Part shown: positions 25,334 to 32,654 of the stretch, one piece after another
Layout: every line of letters starts with the position of its first letter
How positions within the stretch are numbered: the first letter of the stretch is position 1
Assembly: GCA_910588325.1 (NCBI GenBank)
Contig: CAJUPP010000027.1
Coordinates: 1 to 40,964 of the forward strand
Length of the DNA stretch: 40,964 nucleotides
DNA from: an uncultured Hungatella sp.
GTDB taxonomy: Bacteria > Bacillota > Clostridia > Lachnospirales > Lachnospiraceae
Direction: 5' to 3'
Notes under the pieces: model-generated
Databases searched by the model: none
What the model was told of the DNA's origin: nothing
What the model saw: the letters and a program-made list of their open reading frames with translations, nothing else
Position numbers and translations under genes: made by a program

Positions 25334-26589
25334 CTTATTTCTGTCGTCTCCTCATTTTCCTTCGGGTAAGTTTCTGCCGGCTGTTCCATATCTGCCACAG
25401 GCTGTTTTATAGCAATCATCTCTTCAGCGGCCACCTGTCCTTCTATGATATAGAAAGATCCATTCTCTTGTATTTTAACATTATTTTCAATAATTTGTAC
25501 CCCTTTTTGCAATAAATTTTCAAGATAATGGGCTTCTATCCGTTTTGCTGCCTCCTCCGCCTCTTTAGCCGTATAAGGACGTTCATAGGAAATGAATTCC
25601 TCACCTTGTATTTTCTCAAAATAGACCGGAAGATAGAAGTCTTCCAGAAGACACAACTGGGTGGTTTCCGACACATAATTCCACGGATTGTCGCCCCAGA
25701 CAGGAAGCAGAAATACCCACTGATAAGACCCAATCCGAATTCCTCCTCCAAAACGTTTCTTTCCGGTCTTCACAGAAACCCTTTGAACTTTCGGCAGCTT
25801 CTCCTCATAAGTATATTCCGTCGCCGCATAGACATCCGCATCGGCATGAACATACGCATTGCGAACTACCTCTCCGCTGTCATTCATCACGGAAAGCTTT
25901 GAGGCTACCAATACCTGCCCCTGTTCCACAGTATCTCCTATGGCAATCTGAGATTTTCCCTGCCTCACAACTATCCTGACAATGGTTCCTGTCTTCCCTG
26001 CTACCAGGTCACAGGGACTTTCATCCTTTTCCGGTATGGAAAACAGCACCTGATTTTCCTTTATTTTTATGAGAAGCCTGGTACCCGATACCCTGGCGGA
26101 CACCCAAGTAATCTCCGGAAACCGGCTGCGAAGATTTTCTTCCAGCTGTTCACAGGAAATCCCGCTTTTTCTCATGCCGTACCGAATCCCCTCTGATTCC
26201 AGGTAACCCAAAAGAGTTTCCCTTGTGTAGTGGGAATTTCCTTCAAAAGAGACATTCCAGATAAAAAGAGACAAGACATATAACAGGAGGAAAAAGGAGA
26301 AAAACCCCAGAAAAAGCCCTGCCCTTTTTCTGTTTCTCTGTAAAAAAAAAGGAAAACCGGATCTATCCAGAATCCGGACACGCACCCTGGCTTTCCGGGC
26401 CAAAGGCCGAATCTTTTTAAAAGCCGGAAGCCTGATATAACAGAAAAACCCGTCCTTCTTTGGCTCTAACTCCCAGATTTCAATCTGGTTGGTACTGCAG
26501 ATATTTAAAAATCGTTCTGAGAAGAAACCGGAAACCCGGATTTTAAGATATCCTGTTCTCCATCGGTTCAAGGTTCGAAGCAACTCCAT
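25330..26589 (-). CDS. yqfD: Sporulation protein YqfD
   Basis: This 419-residue protein matches YqfD, a sporulation membrane protein required at mid-late sporulation in Bacillus. It has a cytoplasmic N-terminal domain, one strong membrane helix (about residues 92-112), the post-membrane NVSFEGNSHYTRETLLGYLESEGI stretch resembling a POTRA-like element, and the ARVSGTRLLIKIKEN region. The start is uncertain: ATG 26589 lies only one base after GGAGGG, while TTG at codon 3 (26583) has a 7-base spacing. It follows yqfC by 8 bases and overlaps phoH, the classic yqfC-yqfD-phoH-ybeY order. Confidence 0.9.
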   Translation of the reverse strand: MELLRTLNRWRTGYLKIRVSGFFSERFLNICSTNQIEIWELEPKKDGFFCYIRLPAFKKIRPLARKARVRVRILDRSGFPFFLQRNRKRAGLFLGFFSFFLLLYVLSLFIWNVSFEGNSHYTRETLLGYLESEGIRYGMRKSGISCEQLEENLRSRFPEITWVSARVSGTRLLIKIKENQVLFSIPEKDESPCDLVAGKTGTIVRIVVRQGKSQIAIGDTVEQGQVLVASKLSVMNDSGEVVRNAYVHADADVYAATEYTYEEKLPKVQRVSVKTGKKRFGGGIRIGSYQWVFLLPVWGDNPWNYVSETTQLCLLEDFYLPVYFEKIQGEEFISYERPYTAKEAEEAAKRIEAHYLENLLQKGVQIIENNVKIQENGSFYIIEGQVAAEEMIAIKQPVADMEQPAETYPKENEETTEIR

Positions 26590-26597
26590 CCCTCCAG

Positions 26598-26867
26598 TTA
26601 GCCTTCCATGACAACGGAACTTATCTGTCCTGCGATCATCATATCATCCCTGGTATAATATTCGATCCGAAGCCGCTTCCCATGGATCAGAATCCGGCAT
26701 GTTTTGGCCTGGAGTTTGATCTCCTCGTCCTGAAAGCTGACAATCCGGTGATAATTCTCAATGTAGACCCTCTGCCTTCCCGTTATGGTAATCATAGGTT
26801 CTCCCGGAATTACATCCTTTGGAAGGTTTAAGACAGATACGGCCTGGTCTCTGACACTTTTTAGCAT
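26598..26867 (-). CDS. yqfC: Sporulation protein YqfC
   Basis: This 89-residue protein matches the small YabP/YqfC family of sporulation proteins (DVIPGEPMITITGRQRVYIENYHRIVSF, then LIHGKRLRIEYYTRDDMMI). It belongs with YqfD in the mother-cell programme in Bacillus. It lies 8 bases upstream of yqfD. The ribosome site is weak (GGAA repeats near ATG 26867). I see no clear sigma-E promoter in the 50 bases between it and the rpsU terminator. Confidence 0.9.
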   Translation of the reverse strand: MLKSVRDQAVSVLNLPKDVIPGEPMITITGRQRVYIENYHRIVSFQDEEIKLQAKTCRILIHGKRLRIEYYTRDDMMIAGQISSVVMEG

Positions 26868-26917
26868 ATTCCGGTTTCCGGCTGATTTATTTATAGTAAT
26901 CTATGCTTTCAGGACAG

Positions 26918-26947
26918 AAAAAAGTCCTTAATCTTCCGACTAAGGAC
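26918..26947 (-). terminator. rpsU terminator
   Basis: On the minus strand GTCCTTAG pairs with TTAAGGAC and is followed by six T residues (26923-26918). It lies just after rpsU and separates it from yqfC. Confidence 0.85.
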
Positions 26948-26963
26948 CTTTCGAACTTCCTGA

Positions 26964-27140
26964 TTAATTGTACTTACGCTTTCTTGCGGCTTCAGACTTC
27001 TTTTTGCGCCGTACGCTTGGTTTTTCGTAATGTTCTCTTTTACGAATCTCCTGCTGAATACCAGCCTTTGCGCAGTTTCTTTTGAATCTGCGTAAAGCGC
27101 TGTCTAACGATTCATTATCTTTAACAATAACGTTTGACAT
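26964..27140 (-). CDS. rpsU: 30S ribosomal protein S21
   Basis: This 58-residue basic protein is S21, a late-binding small-subunit protein near the anti-Shine-Dalgarno region. It reads MSNVIVKDNESLDSALRR at the start, contains CAKAGIQQEIRKREHYEKPS, and ends in RKRKYN, all typical. ATG 27140 has AGGTG 6 bases upstream and GGAGGGAGG a little further. It is a single-gene unit with its own promoter and terminator, located as usual next to the yqfC-phoH-ybeY cluster. Confidence 0.96.
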   Translation of the reverse strand: MSNVIVKDNESLDSALRRFKRNCAKAGIQQEIRKREHYEKPSVRRKKKSEAARKRKYN

Positions 27141-27216
27141 AGCTCACACCTAACCTCCCTCCAGTTGTGTACTTGTGCATAATACAACTGTTTGGGTATT
27201 TTATAGCACTGCTGTA

Positions 27217-27244
27217 ATTATAGCATAAAATCGCCATTCGTCAA
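27217..27244 (-). promoter_or_regulatory. Sigma-A promoter of rpsU
   Basis: On the minus strand TTGACG (27244-27239), a 16-base spacer ending in TGC (extended -10), and TATAAT (27222-27217). Confidence 0.85.
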
Positions 27245-27287
27245 CTGATTTTTTCAAAGATTTCCAATTTTTTTGTATTTTTTGATT

Positions 27288-27318
27288 GGAACCCTATGAA
27301 TTTTCAAAAAAGGGTTCC
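27288..27318. other. Inverted repeat between alaS terminator and rpsU promoter
   Basis: GGAACCCT (27288-27295) and AGGGTTCC (27311-27318) form an 8-bp perfect stem around a 15-base A+T-rich loop. On the plus-strand side it follows T-rich sequence; no T tract follows it on either strand, so it is not an ordinary terminator. Role unknown. Confidence 0.45.
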
Positions 27319-27360
27319 GCCTCTGGCTCCATGTCTCCAGTTTTTTAAATTGACTACTAT

Positions 27361-27392
27361 GAAAAAAGAGGCAGCCGAAACTGCCCCCTCAT
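27361..27392 (-). terminator. alaS terminator
   Basis: On the minus strand a stem GGCAG/CTGCC with loop TTTCGG, extended by GAGG-rich sequence, is followed by CTCTTTTTTC. It lies about 30 bases after the alaS stop codon. Confidence 0.8.
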
Positions 27393-27421
27393 GCTCTTTT
27401 CATATATGACGCCCGAAATGA

Positions 27422-30064
27422 TCAGCCATGAATCTGCTCTTTAATAACGTCCTTCACCTTAGCCAGAGCCGTCTCCACTCCCGCCGGGTTCTTACCCCCG
27501 GCCTGAGCCATACCTGGACGTCCGCCGCCGCCGCCGCCAACCAGTCCGGCGATAGCCTTAATCAGATTCCCTGCATGAGCACCCTGTTTCTGCGCCCCGT
27601 CAGTAACGGCAGCCATCAGATTTACTTTTCCGTCTGTGACAGAAGCAATGACAATCACACCCTCACCCAGCTTTTCCTTCATCTGGTCTCCCAGATTCCG
27701 CAGGCCGTTCATGTCCACATCCGCTACCTTGGCAGCCAGAACCTTTACTCCCTTTACTTCTACCACCTGGCTCATCACGTCGCCCATGGCGCCGTTAGCC
27801 AATTTGCTCTTTAACTTCTCATTCTCAGAATGAAGAGCCTTTATTTCCTCCATCATGGATTCAATCTTTCTTGTCAGCTCGGCAGGAATGGCTTTGGCAG
27901 TTTTAGCCGCCCTGTGAAGTTCCTCCTCCGTATGCTGATAGTAAGCCATCAGTCCGTCTCCGGTCAAGGCCTCGATTCTGCGGACATTGGCAGCAATACC
28001 TGTCTCAGACAGAATCTTAAACGCCATAATCACTTCCGTATTGGCTACATGAGTACCTCCGCAAAGTTCCACGGAAAAATCTCCCATCTGCACTACACGG
28101 ACCTTCTCACCGTACTTCTCGCCAAACAATGCCATAGCACCAGATTTCTTGGCTTCATCCAGGCCCATCTCCTGGGTCACAACGGGAAGAGCCTTGCGAA
28201 TCTCCTTATTTACCAGTTCTTCTACCTTTTTTATTTCCTCTGCAGTCATGGCAGAGAAATGGGTAAAGTCAAAACGCAGCCTGCCTGCATCCACATAGGA
28301 GCCTGCCTGTTCCACATGGTCGCCCAGTACCATGCGCAGAGCCTTCTGAAGCAGATGGGTGGCGCTGTGATTCTTGCAGGTATCCAGACGGTTTTCCCCG
28401 CAGACCTTCAAAGTAACGGTCTCTCCCACCTGGAACATGCCTTTTGTCATCACACCCACATGACCTATCTTGCCGCCCTGCAGGTGAATGGTATCCTTTA
28501 CCTCAAACGTTCCATGTTCGTTCTCAATCACACCTACATCCGCCTGCTGTCCGCCCATGGTTCCGTAGAACGGAGTCTCATCTACAATGATAGTACCATC
28601 TTCCCCATCCGTCAGAGCCTCCACCAGACTCTCATCTGTAGTCAGAACAGAGATCCGGGAGTCATGAATCAGACGGTCATATCCCACGAATCCGGATGTA
28701 ATCTCAGCCGGAATGGACTGATATACCGTCACGTCAGCGCCCATGTAGTTGGTGGTCTTGCGGGCTTTACGGGCTTTCTCCCGCTGCTCCTTCATGGCTG
28801 CCTGGAATCCTTCCTCGTCTACAGAGAAATGCTTTTCCTCCAGAATCTCCAAGGTCAGATCCATAGGGAATCCATAAGTATCATAAAGCTTAAATGCATC
28901 CGCTCCGGAAAGAACTGTACTTCCCTCTTTCACCAGCTTCTGCTCCATATCATTCAAAATCGCCAGACCCTGATCGATGGTCCGGTTAAATTTCTCTTCC
29001 TCTTCGGTGAGGACTTTTAAAATCATCACCTTTTTCTCTTCCAGCTCCGGATAACCGTCCTTGGACAAAGCGATAACTGTTTTGCTTAAATCAGCCATAA
29101 ACCGTCCTTCGATTCCTAAAAGGCGTCCGTGACGGGCCGCACGACGCAAAAGACGTCGCAGTACATACCCCCGGCCCTCATTAGAAGGCATGATTCCATC
29201 AGAAATCATAAAGGTGCAGGATTTCACATGATCTGCAATAATCCTGAGAGAAACATCCTTTTTCTCATCTTCCTGATATTTTACATGAGCCAGCTTACAG
29301 ACAGCATCCATCAGCGCCTTATTGGTATCAATGGTAAACAAAGAATCCGCATCCTGAACCACCATAGCCAGACGCTCCAGCCCCATGCCGGTATCGATGT
29401 TTTTCTGCTTTAACTCCGTATAATTCCCGTGTCCGTCATTCTCGAACTGGGTAAACACATTGTTCCAGACCTCCACAAAACGGTCGCAGTCGCAGCCTAC
29501 GGTACAGCCTGGTTTTCCGCAGCCATATTTCACTCCACGGTCATAGTAAATCTCGGAACAGGGGCCGCATGGTCCGGCACCATGCTCCCAGAAGTTGTCC
29601 TCTTTTCCAAAGCGGAAAATCCTATCCGGCGTAATTCCGATCTCCTGATTCCAGATCCGAAACGCTTCCTCGTCATCCAGATAAATCGACGGATACAGGC
29701 GGTCTGCTTCCAGGCCCACTACTTTTGTAAGAAACTCCCAGGACCAGTGAATAGCCTCTGTCTTAAAATAATCTCCGAACGAGAAATTACCCAGCATCTC
29801 AAAAAAGGTACCGTGGCGGGCCGTCTTGCCGATATTCTCAATATCTCCGGTACGGATACACTTCTGACAGGTAGTCACACGTCTTCTCGGCGGAATCTCC
29901 TGTCCGGTAAAATATGGCTTAAGCGGCGCCATTCCGGAGTTAATCAGAAGAAGACTGTTGTCATTGTGCGGAACCAGAGAGAAGCTTTTCATAGCCAGAT
30001 GGCCCTTGCTCTCAAAGAATTCTAAGAACATTCTTCTCAACTCATTTACACCATAATTTTTCAA
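27422..30064 (-). CDS. alaS: Alanyl-tRNA synthetase
   Basis: This 880-residue enzyme charges tRNA-Ala. The class II catalytic domain begins with ELRRMFLEFFESKGH and continues through TCQKCIRTGDIENIG and RHGTFFEMLGNFSFGDYFK. The editing domain has the zinc ligands in NHSATHLLQKAL (near residue 565) and ELCGGTH (near 665). The C-Ala domain near the end carries a glycine-rich GGGGGGRPGMAQAGG stretch. The start is TTG 30064 with GGAGG 8 bases upstream. It is 17 bases downstream of a 49-residue peptide gene. No T-box is visible upstream. Confidence 0.97.
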   Translation of the reverse strand: MKNYGVNELRRMFLEFFESKGHLAMKSFSLVPHNDNSLLLINSGMAPLKPYFTGQEIPPRRRVTTCQKCIRTGDIENIGKTARHGTFFEMLGNFSFGDYFKTEAIHWSWEFLTKVVGLEADRLYPSIYLDDEEAFRIWNQEIGITPDRIFRFGKEDNFWEHGAGPCGPCSEIYYDRGVKYGCGKPGCTVGCDCDRFVEVWNNVFTQFENDGHGNYTELKQKNIDTGMGLERLAMVVQDADSLFTIDTNKALMDAVCKLAHVKYQEDEKKDVSLRIIADHVKSCTFMISDGIMPSNEGRGYVLRRLLRRAARHGRLLGIEGRFMADLSKTVIALSKDGYPELEEKKVMILKVLTEEEEKFNRTIDQGLAILNDMEQKLVKEGSTVLSGADAFKLYDTYGFPMDLTLEILEEKHFSVDEEGFQAAMKEQREKARKARKTTNYMGADVTVYQSIPAEITSGFVGYDRLIHDSRISVLTTDESLVEALTDGEDGTIIVDETPFYGTMGGQQADVGVIENEHGTFEVKDTIHLQGGKIGHVGVMTKGMFQVGETVTLKVCGENRLDTCKNHSATHLLQKALRMVLGDHVEQAGSYVDAGRLRFDFTHFSAMTAEEIKKVEELVNKEIRKALPVVTQEMGLDEAKKSGAMALFGEKYGEKVRVVQMGDFSVELCGGTHVANTEVIMAFKILSETGIAANVRRIEALTGDGLMAYYQHTEEELHRAAKTAKAIPAELTRKIESMMEEIKALHSENEKLKSKLANGAMGDVMSQVVEVKGVKVLAAKVADVDMNGLRNLGDQMKEKLGEGVIVIASVTDGKVNLMAAVTDGAQKQGAHAGNLIKAIAGLVGGGGGGRPGMAQAGGKNPAGVETALAKVKDVIKEQIHG

Positions 30065-30081
30065 CGTTTTATCCTCCGCAG

Positions 30082-30231
30082 TTACTTCGTAGTATTTTTG
30101 TCTGTCTTTCCGGATACGGCATCCTTATGGTCCCGATACTTTTTACCACAGACAATACCAGCCCAGGCAATCAGTATAAACGCCACATATTTAATCAGAT
30201 TTTGTAATAAACTTGCAAAGATAGCTCCCAT
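30082..30231 (-). CDS. Small single-pass membrane peptide upstream of alaS
   Basis: This 49-residue reading frame starts MGAIFASLLQNLIK, continues into a hydrophobic helix (about 12-28, with LIAWAGIVCG), and ends in a charged tail rich in K and D. GGAGG lies 7 bases before ATG 30231, a strong site. It is 17 bases upstream of alaS and probably shares its transcript. Similar short anchored peptides precede alaS in some Lachnospiraceae as I recall, but I cannot confirm that here. Function unknown. Confidence 0.75.
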   Translation of the reverse strand: MGAIFASLLQNLIKYVAFILIAWAGIVCGKKYRDHKDAVSGKTDKNTTK

Positions 30232-30395
30232 TTTTAATCCTCCGTCTTTAAAATCTATTTCTCAATTTTATAAATACAAAATTTATCTACTATATCCTAC
30301 CATAAGGATTTTCAATTATCAAGAGTGGAACGTAAAAATTAAAAGGAATCATTCTAAAAGTTGGCAAAAAACGTGGTAAAAATGAGAAATTCTAC

Positions 30396-30424
30396 TTGCA
30401 AAATCTAAATATATCTGTTATGAT
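30396..30424 (+). promoter_or_regulatory. Sigma-A promoter of rpmB
   Basis: TTGCAA (30396-30401), a 17-base spacer and TATGAT (30419-30424) on the plus strand, about 60 bases before rpmB. The surrounding gap (30232-30482) is A+T-rich and divergent; on the minus side it must hold the promoter for the 49-residue peptide and alaS, which I cannot place with confidence. Confidence 0.75.
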
Positions 30425-30482
30425 ACTTTTGTTATGGATTTCCGGTTGAGGAAACCAAGTGGCTTTGAAGGAGGTGTAAATC

Positions 30483-30668
30483 ATGGCTAAATGTGCAATT
30501 TGCGAGAAAGCAGCTCACTTTGGCAACGCAGTGAGCCATTCCCATAGAAGATCCAATAAGATGTGGAAAGCAAACGTAAAATCTGTTAAAGTAAAAGTTA
30601 ACGGAGGAGCAAAGAAGATGTACGTATGTACCTCTTGTCTGCGTTCTGGTTTAGTAGAAAGAGCATAA
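30483..30668 (+). CDS. rpmB: 50S ribosomal protein L28
   Basis: This 61-residue protein is L28, a large-subunit protein. It keeps the zinc-ribbon cysteines: the C4/C7 pair in AKCAICEKAA and CTSC near residue 50. The core HSHRRSNKMWKANVKSVKVKVNGG is typical. AAGGAGG lies 8 bases before ATG 30483. It is a single-gene unit with its own promoter and terminator, inserted against the direction of its neighbours. Confidence 0.97.
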   Translation: MAKCAICEKAAHFGNAVSHSHRRSNKMWKANVKSVKVKVNGGAKKMYVCTSCLRSGLVERA

Positions 30669-30698
30669 TTTTATTCCATAAGGGAAAAGGGTAGAACA

Positions 30699-30733
30699 TA
30701 AAACTCCAGGCACCTGCCTGGAGTTTCTTTTTT
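30699..30733. terminator. Bidirectional terminator after rpmB
   Basis: AAACTCCAGG pairs with CCTGGGAGTTT (one bulged G) around a six-base loop, followed by CTTTTTTT on the plus strand. Read on the minus strand the same stem is followed by a shorter T run, so it can also end the converging small gene at 30739-30879. Confidence 0.85.
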
Positions 30734-30738
30734 CCTGT

Positions 30739-30879
30739 TCAGCAATGGCAAAAAAGGTTATATCCCAGCACCAGCAACCCTATGATAAAAATCAGCAAAG
30801 CCAGCGTGGTAGGAATCAGCACCTTTACTGCCATGCCCACCCCTACGGAAAAAAGAATCAGGCCACACAATCGTCTCAT
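30739..30879 (-). CDS. Small membrane peptide between rpmB and gerW
   Basis: This 46-residue reading frame (start MRRLCGLILFSVGVGMAVKV, end GYNLFCHC) is almost entirely hydrophobic, with two likely helices separated by IPTT. AGGA lies 5 bases before ATG 30879. It follows gerW by about 55 bases and ends at the rpmB terminator. The ribosome site, hydrophobic composition and position between a gene and a shared terminator support it as real. Function unknown. Confidence 0.65.
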   Translation of the reverse strand: MRRLCGLILFSVGVGMAVKVLIPTTLALLIFIIGLLVLGYNLFCHC

Positions 30880-30933
30880 ATCATTCCTCGTTTTTCTCCA
30901 CGCTTAATTTATCATATGCGTGACAGTCCCGAT

Positions 30934-31383
30934 CTATGACATGCCGTTTTCTACTTCCCTAGCCGCATCCGCTGCCATATCCTTGGCTGTCCTGATGGCA
31001 TCTTCGGAAAATTCCTCCCCGATATTCACCTTTCCCTTCGTAAAACGGTTCACAATATCCGGCACCATATCCAGCATCTTGTTGACCGTATTCTGATCTT
31101 TGATATTCACCAGTCTGGTAGAGCCGTTCTGAATCACCAGAATCGCGCTTGGACTGATCTTCGCTCCCATTCCGCCGCCGCCGCTCTTCTTGGCATTCTC
31201 CTCAAATGCCCCGGAAGCCATTCCACAACTTACGTCCACCAGCGGAAGAATGATGGCATCATCCACCTTCACGGCATCTCCCACCACAGTTTTCGTGGTT
31301 ACAAACTGATCGATTCCCTGAAATAATGCCTCGATTATTGAGACAAACTGACTCTTGTTCCCTGCTGCTTTATTCTCTGCCAT
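30934..31383 (-). CDS. gerW: GerW-family sporulation protein (YtfJ)
   Basis: This 149-residue protein matches GerW/YtfJ, a spore protein linked to germination in Bacillus. It shows VVGDAVKVDDAIILPLVDVSCGMASG, the glycine-rich KKSGGGGMGAKISPSAILVI and the MLDMVPDIV helix. The start is taken at ATG 31383, because GGAGGAG lies 6 bases upstream and the codon directly follows the DUF2953 stop; an in-frame ATG at 31398 has a poorer site. The DUF2953-gerW pair mirrors ytfI-ytfJ of Bacillus. Confidence 0.92.
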   Translation of the reverse strand: MAENKAAGNKSQFVSIIEALFQGIDQFVTTKTVVGDAVKVDDAIILPLVDVSCGMASGAFEENAKKSGGGGMGAKISPSAILVIQNGSTRLVNIKDQNTVNKMLDMVPDIVNRFTKGKVNIGEEFSEDAIRTAKDMAADAAREVENGMS

Positions 31384-31384
31384 C

Positions 31385-32341
31385 TTATTCTCCTCCATTT
31401 TTCCTGGGTTGACGCTTAAATAATAATCTTTTGATATTCTTATTCATCAGGATTCTCAGGCACCAGAACAGTACAACGCCTACAAACATCCTGCCCTTTC
31501 CCTTCACCAAAGCCTCCAATACCTGTTCATTAAATACCGGTGTAATCTGGAGGGCATCTCCATAGCGGGCATAAGCAAAACTACACAGGGCTGTCACCTG
31601 TCCGGTAACGGAAGGATCCTCAAATCCAAACTTCACACTTCCAGTAAGCTTTCTGGGAAGAATATGCTTTATCATTCGAAGCATATGACGAAATGATTTC
31701 TGATTTGCCTTGTCAGTCAAAAATGCCCGAAGCCGCTTCCCCTTCTCCTCCATTTCCTTTACTTTACCACATAATGCCTGAAAACGGAACTTTATTTTTC
31801 TTAAAATCCTGTGTGGCAAAAATCGTATCTTTCCTGCCTTTTTCGAATGTTCTGCCTGAGAATGTTCTGTTTGAGAACGCTCTGGCTGAGCAGCCGATTC
31901 GGCGCCATCCTTTAAGTTCTTTGAATCTGCCGTACTCTCCCCAGACTCTTTTCCCACTTCGCTCAACAGTTCCTCAGGGCTATTGTCTATTCCATCATTT
32001 CTGCCGTTTTCGCTTCCTGTACCTGTATCCGTATTCTTTTCCCAGTCTTCCCATCCTTCCTCCGTCTCATCTTCTCTCCTGCCCTTTTTCGAACCTCCCA
32101 GAGGGATACCAAGAATTTTCACAGAAATTTTCAGAGACTGATCGTATGTAGCCAATATGGACAAGAGATGAAGCAGCCAGGTAATCTTTACCTCTCCGCC
32201 CACTCCCTCCCTATAGGAACACCAAAACCTATAGCGCACCGGCACAAAAAGAATCACAAACAGTACCGTCAAAATTAGGCCCAGGATCGCCAGCACTGCA
32301 ATGCATATAATTTTCAGAATCAATAATAAGGTAGAAAGCAT
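31385..32341 (-). CDS. DUF2953 membrane-anchored protein (YtfI-like)
   Basis: This 318-residue protein begins with a long hydrophobic segment (about 5-33), followed by the DUF2953 start (VRYRFWCSYREGVGGEVKITWLLHLL) and a low-complexity acidic insert (about 88-165, rich in E, S, G and N). The conserved C-terminal part contains GSVKFGFEDPSVTGQ and ITPVFNEQVLE. The family occurs beside GerW in spore formers and is presumed to be sporulation-related. It lies 4 bases after the preceding small gene. Confidence 0.88.
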   Translation of the reverse strand: MLSTLLLILKIICIAVLAILGLILTVLFVILFVPVRYRFWCSYREGVGGEVKITWLLHLLSILATYDQSLKISVKILGIPLGGSKKGRREDETEEGWEDWEKNTDTGTGSENGRNDGIDNSPEELLSEVGKESGESTADSKNLKDGAESAAQPERSQTEHSQAEHSKKAGKIRFLPHRILRKIKFRFQALCGKVKEMEEKGKRLRAFLTDKANQKSFRHMLRMIKHILPRKLTGSVKFGFEDPSVTGQVTALCSFAYARYGDALQITPVFNEQVLEALVKGKGRMFVGVVLFWCLRILMNKNIKRLLFKRQPRKNGGE

Positions 32342-32345
32342 CTCA

Positions 32346-32654
32346 TCACACCTTTAAAAAGTCTTCCAGACAGAAAGCCCCTGTTTTCTGATACATATCT
32401 CCAACAATTTTCCCTGCCAGTTCCAGCGCCTCCCCATATCCTTGTGCAATACCCAAAATCAGAAAATCCTTTTCCCGATAATAAGGTGCCAACAGCGTTG
32501 CAAACGGATAGATGTCAAGGATATTATTCCCATTAGATGCCGGAGTAATCACAAAAACTCCCATACGGTATTTTCTGCACCGGATACTCTGAATGATGGA
32601 AAATCGGTGCTTCTTTGCCTTTTCCCCCACATAAAGCCTATTATACCAACGCAT
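32346..32654 (-). CDS. Unrecognised 102-residue protein
   Basis: I do not recognise this family. The protein is soluble and compact: a basic N-terminal half (KAKKHRFSIIQSIRCRKYRMGVFVITPASNGNNILDIY) and a helical C-terminal half (DFLILGIAQGYGEALELAGKIVGDMYQKTG). Its start codon lies 14 bases inside the end of the 428-residue gene upstream, and DUF2953 follows after 4 bases. It is thus embedded between cinA-linked and sporulation genes; tight packing argues that it is real and co-translated with its neighbour. Confidence 0.75.
   Translation of the reverse strand: MRWYNRLYVGEKAKKHRFSIIQSIRCRKYRMGVFVITPASNGNNILDIYPFATLLAPYYREKDFLILGIAQGYGEALELAGKIVGDMYQKTGAFCLEDFLKV

Noticed and set aside
27830..29020. 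A 396-codon open frame on the plus strand
   Set aside because: It is antisense to the well-conserved alaS gene, has no ribosome site and no recognisable domain; it is a shadow of alaS codon usage.
30232..30482. T-box riboswitch before alaS
   Set aside because: No TGGNACC-type T-box sequence or specifier stem is visible on the minus strand in this A+T-rich gap.
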